DNA of 23,317 nucleotides. It comes from Acanthaster planci. Lineage: Eukaryota; Echinodermata; Asteroidea; Valvatida; Acanthasteridae. The notes under the pieces are model-generated. The model saw only the letters and a program-made list of their open reading frames with translations, did no database searches and had not been told where the DNA came from. The stretch is taken from NCBI RefSeq assembly GCF_001949145.1, contig NW_019091397.1, positions 1,242,631 through 1,265,947 on the forward strand. The letters run 5' to 3'. This document shows, piece after piece, positions 21,121-23,317 of the stretch (position 1 is the stretch's first letter; each line of letters starts with the position of its first letter). A program made the position numbers and the translations under genes.

Positions 21121-22146
21121 GGACTTACTCATTTGCTTCAGGCAAAAACTTGTACGTTTCTGGTCATCTGGTTTGGTGAAATGTATTGATACAAAATTGT
21201 ACCATAATTACAGGTACATATATGTACATGTAGCCTACAACACACAGACATTGAAGACATTGTTTGACTGATAGCAAGAGTAAGGAATTCACAACTGTGG
21301 ACGAGAACAGTTTGAAAATCTAGCAGTGTGTATGCAGTTACAGTGTACATGCATAACTGCATCCTTCAAATTGTTCCAACTTTTTCCATTAAAGCGTACA
21401 CGTACATGTATGCTATATTCACAAGCAATTCTGAATGTAGTAGGGAATAGGATGGGCTACATGTTTAGATACATGTGCATATGGCATGGCAATCTGTAAA
21501 GAAACAATACCAAATCTCAATTTTGAAAAAAGTGATACTCTGTACAATAAACTTGAAAAAACTAAATTTCCCTGCAGTAGATCCATTGAAGACCCAAATT
21601 TCATCTTTCAGATTTGATCAGAGACTTGATTAGACACACACATGTATTGACACTGTACATGTGCATGTACATGTATGTCTATGTACAGTTTACATACATA
21701 CATACATTTACTTGTACACTTATGCATGTTCCATAACAGGTCATGCATGTTCTTACACATCCTCATGGAGCTTAGACAACTTCAAATTCTTGAGCATAGT
21801 AATACATCGTGGGGTATTGCCCTCTTGTACATGTACAGTGTGAACAGCGCTTGTGCTGTACCCGTGACTGTTCACAGAGTTTTGTTTTAAGAAGTACAGG
21901 TATACACAATGTGCAACAACACTTGCACAGGTGTATATACGTATATGTATGTCCCCGCTACGTAATGGAATGGAGGCATGAGAAAATTTGTTGTCACGTT
22001 TGATTGTCAGAGGATGTTGTGCAGGTGGAAACACCGTTTATTCACTGGGCTGTCGTGTGTTTGAAAATTGCACTCTCCGTGCCATATTCAGTTCACTCTT
22101 AATGCTGTTAACGTGTGAGTTCAAAAGGAGGAGCGGCTTTTAATAT

Positions 22147-22306
22147 CTAGGGAACACAGCACAAAAACAAAGTCTGATTGTACAGTATTTGTTTTATTTT
22201 AAGAATTTCAAAAGCCGGCTTATGAATGTCTGCCTGGAATCCTCTCAAATGCTCTAAGCACCTTACAAGTTGTTCAGAATTTGTTTTTCCAGGATCAGAA
22301 AAAAGC
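22147..22306 (-). CDS. Doubtful minus-strand exon-like ORF
   Basis: On the minus strand a good-looking acceptor (CTGATCTTTTCAG) ends at 22307. It is followed by an open frame encoding LFSDPGKTNSEQLVRC, then LEHLRGFQADIHKPAFEIL, ending at a stop at 22147. The composition is plausible for a helical protein and is not repeat-derived. No family was recognised. The frame passes through an AAATAAAAC stretch that could act as a poly(A) signal. It could be the 3' end of a minus-strand gene shared with 23027-23224, but a phase-consistent splice between the two was not found. Confidence 0.15.
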
Positions 22307-23026
22307 CTGAAAAGATCAGTGGTAAGACCAGGAAACATTCTCAGACAACATGAGTGGCTGTTTACTTTTCTTTGCAAAATTGAAAAAAAAAATTGCCTTT
22401 TGAGATTGCGACTGATTAACCGTGTGTCCGTGTTGTCAGTTCAGTTATTTGTCCTGTTTGATTGCACTTCTCCAATGATGAACATGATAATTTTTCAGCC
22501 AGCTTTTATTAGATGGCTTAACTGATGAATTGTTTTCATGGAGCCATAGCTATGTACATGTAAGCATCACAGATAATACATGTTCTAGCACTGTAACTAC
22601 ATGTACATGTAATATATTTTGTGGATATAGCTTGATTTGTTTTAAGAGAAGTTGTACATGTACATGTACATACTCAAATCTTGAGATTTTTTCCCCTTTC
22701 TTTTGCGGATTCACTTGGTACATATGGCCACCAAGACTGTGTTTAGTATTTCAAAAGGCAGCGTTAAGTGTGTTTTGCAAATGGCATGTAAATGAGCATT
22801 TTTAGGAGTCAGTGTTTTGTTGTCAATACAAACATGTACATGTACCTGTGTTTAATGCAAAATTAAAATGAAAAGAGCAGTGTGAGACCATACATGTACA
22901 TGAAGTCTGAGTCTGTTTGTGCATACATACCAGTGCAGTTTATATCCATTGTTGTCTGAGAATAATTGTGGATTTCATAACTTGGTTTAGTTTATGCTAA
23001 GCTAAAACACAGTCAACTTCCAAACA

Positions 23027-23224
23027 TTAATTCTTGCACACTTTCTCAATGTAACCATGCAAACCGTTACCACCAAAAAATTGCACACATAAGCATGCTG
23101 ATTGCTGGCATTGATACACTTCACTGATCTCTGCTAAAAACTTGTCACACACAATGTTTGAGTTCTCCAGTTCTAGTTCGGTCACGTGTGAAACAATGTT
23201 TTCAAAATGCTCCCATTTCAACAT
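23027..23224 (-). CDS. Coding-like minus-strand ORF, unrecognised
   Basis: A 65-codon frame from ATG at 23224 to TAA at 23027, with a TGA just upstream of the ATG in the same frame. The translation has the balanced composition of real protein and no repeat-derived tracts. It opens MLKWEHFENIVSHVTELELE, continues with NSNIVCDKFLAEISEVYQC and ends GNGLHGYIEKVCKN. Four cysteines fall between residues 26 and 63 of the frame. A possible acceptor (ACGAAATTTCAG) lies just upstream of the ATG. An internal GGTAAC could serve as a donor, which would make this an exon of a longer gene. I cannot assign a family. A domesticated or decayed mobile-element ORF is a real alternative. Confidence 0.3.
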   Translation of the reverse strand: MLKWEHFENIVSHVTELELENSNIVCDKFLAEISEVYQCQQSACLCVQFFGGNGLHGYIEKVCKN

Positions 23225-23317
23225 GAATCACTCTCCTGCTCTGAAATTTCGTTAGAATGTCCCTGTTATGAAACACTTCAATTTGCGACAGATTCTTACA
23301 CATTAAAAAATTTCTCC

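Larger units (their letters stand above)
2140..22960. repeat. Dispersed TACATGTA / ACATGTACATGT elements
   Basis: Dozens of copies of the palindromic octamer TACATGTA occur across the window, often chained with a 6-bp period (TACATGTACATGTA). Dense examples are at 3179-3204, 4960-4977, 5033-5060, 6058-6120, 8099-8128, 10394-10412, 13219-13235, 18251-18274, 19011-19029, 21653-21715 and 22653-22672. The motif is strictly alternating pyrimidine-purine. Both strands carry it equally, being self-complementary. It is absent from both NDUFAF5 exons. Frames read through it give Thr-Cys or His-Val runs, which explains many spurious ORFs. Confidence 0.85.
18514..23317 (+). other. NDUFAF5: Downstream NDUFAF5 intron (partial, runs off the window)
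   Basis: It begins with the donor GTAAGTTTG. No exon matching the next conserved NDUFAF5 segment (KPDG, then an FGGDTL-like motif) was seen, so at least 4.8 kb of intron is inferred. The region contains many TACATGTA elements (dense at 19011-19029, 20390-20402, 21653-21715 and 22653-22672), a short CATA run near 21695-21710, a GC/CpG-richer patch at about 20944-21080, and weak ORFs listed separately. Between about 18.5 and 20.0 kb I see nothing beyond AT-rich sequence and the repeat motif. Confidence 0.65.

Noticed and set aside
18514-23317. Search for the next NDUFAF5 exon (KPDG, FGGDTL-like segments)
   Set aside because: No matching coding sequence was seen in any frame by eye; tblastn with NDUFAF5 would settle it.

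Overview
This window is eukaryotic, intron-rich animal DNA. It has no operons, ribosome-binding sites, long uninterrupted ORFs or prokaryotic features. It is AT-leaning and full of the self-complementary octamer TACATGTA and its chained forms (ACATGTACATGT), with scattered ACCGGT/GTACCGGTAC motifs. That texture is familiar to me from marine invertebrate genomes such as echinoderms, lancelets, hemichordates and some molluscs. I cannot name the species from sequence alone.

One gene is recognised with good support: NDUFAF5, the mitochondrial complex I assembly factor (arginine hydroxylase with a class I methyltransferase fold), on the + strand. Two consecutive internal coding exons are visible, 4417-4523 and 18474-18513. 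They are joined by a phase-2 intron of 13,950 nt with canonical GT/AG ends, and the split codon restores a continuous reading through the family signature VVSSLSLHWVNDLP. Neither the upstream exons (mitochondrial presequence, SAM-binding glycine loop) nor the exons after 18513 could be found, so the gene probably starts left of the window and ends right of it. Most of the 23 kb would then be NDUFAF5 intron.

Layout: 1-290, a degenerate minisatellite; 291-4416, non-coding sequence or upstream intron with weak minus-strand coding-like fragments, the best being a possible two-exon unit at 4391-3773; 4417-4523, NDUFAF5 exon; 4524-18473, giant intron with TACATGTA clusters, several long-armed hairpins and a few doubtful ORFs; 18474-18513, a 40-nt NDUFAF5 exon; 18514-23317, downstream intron with a GC/CpG-richer 58-codon ORF near 20944 and a coding-like minus-strand ORF at 23027-23224. 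The unassigned ORFs are offered as candidates only. I recognise none of them, and nothing shows that they act together.
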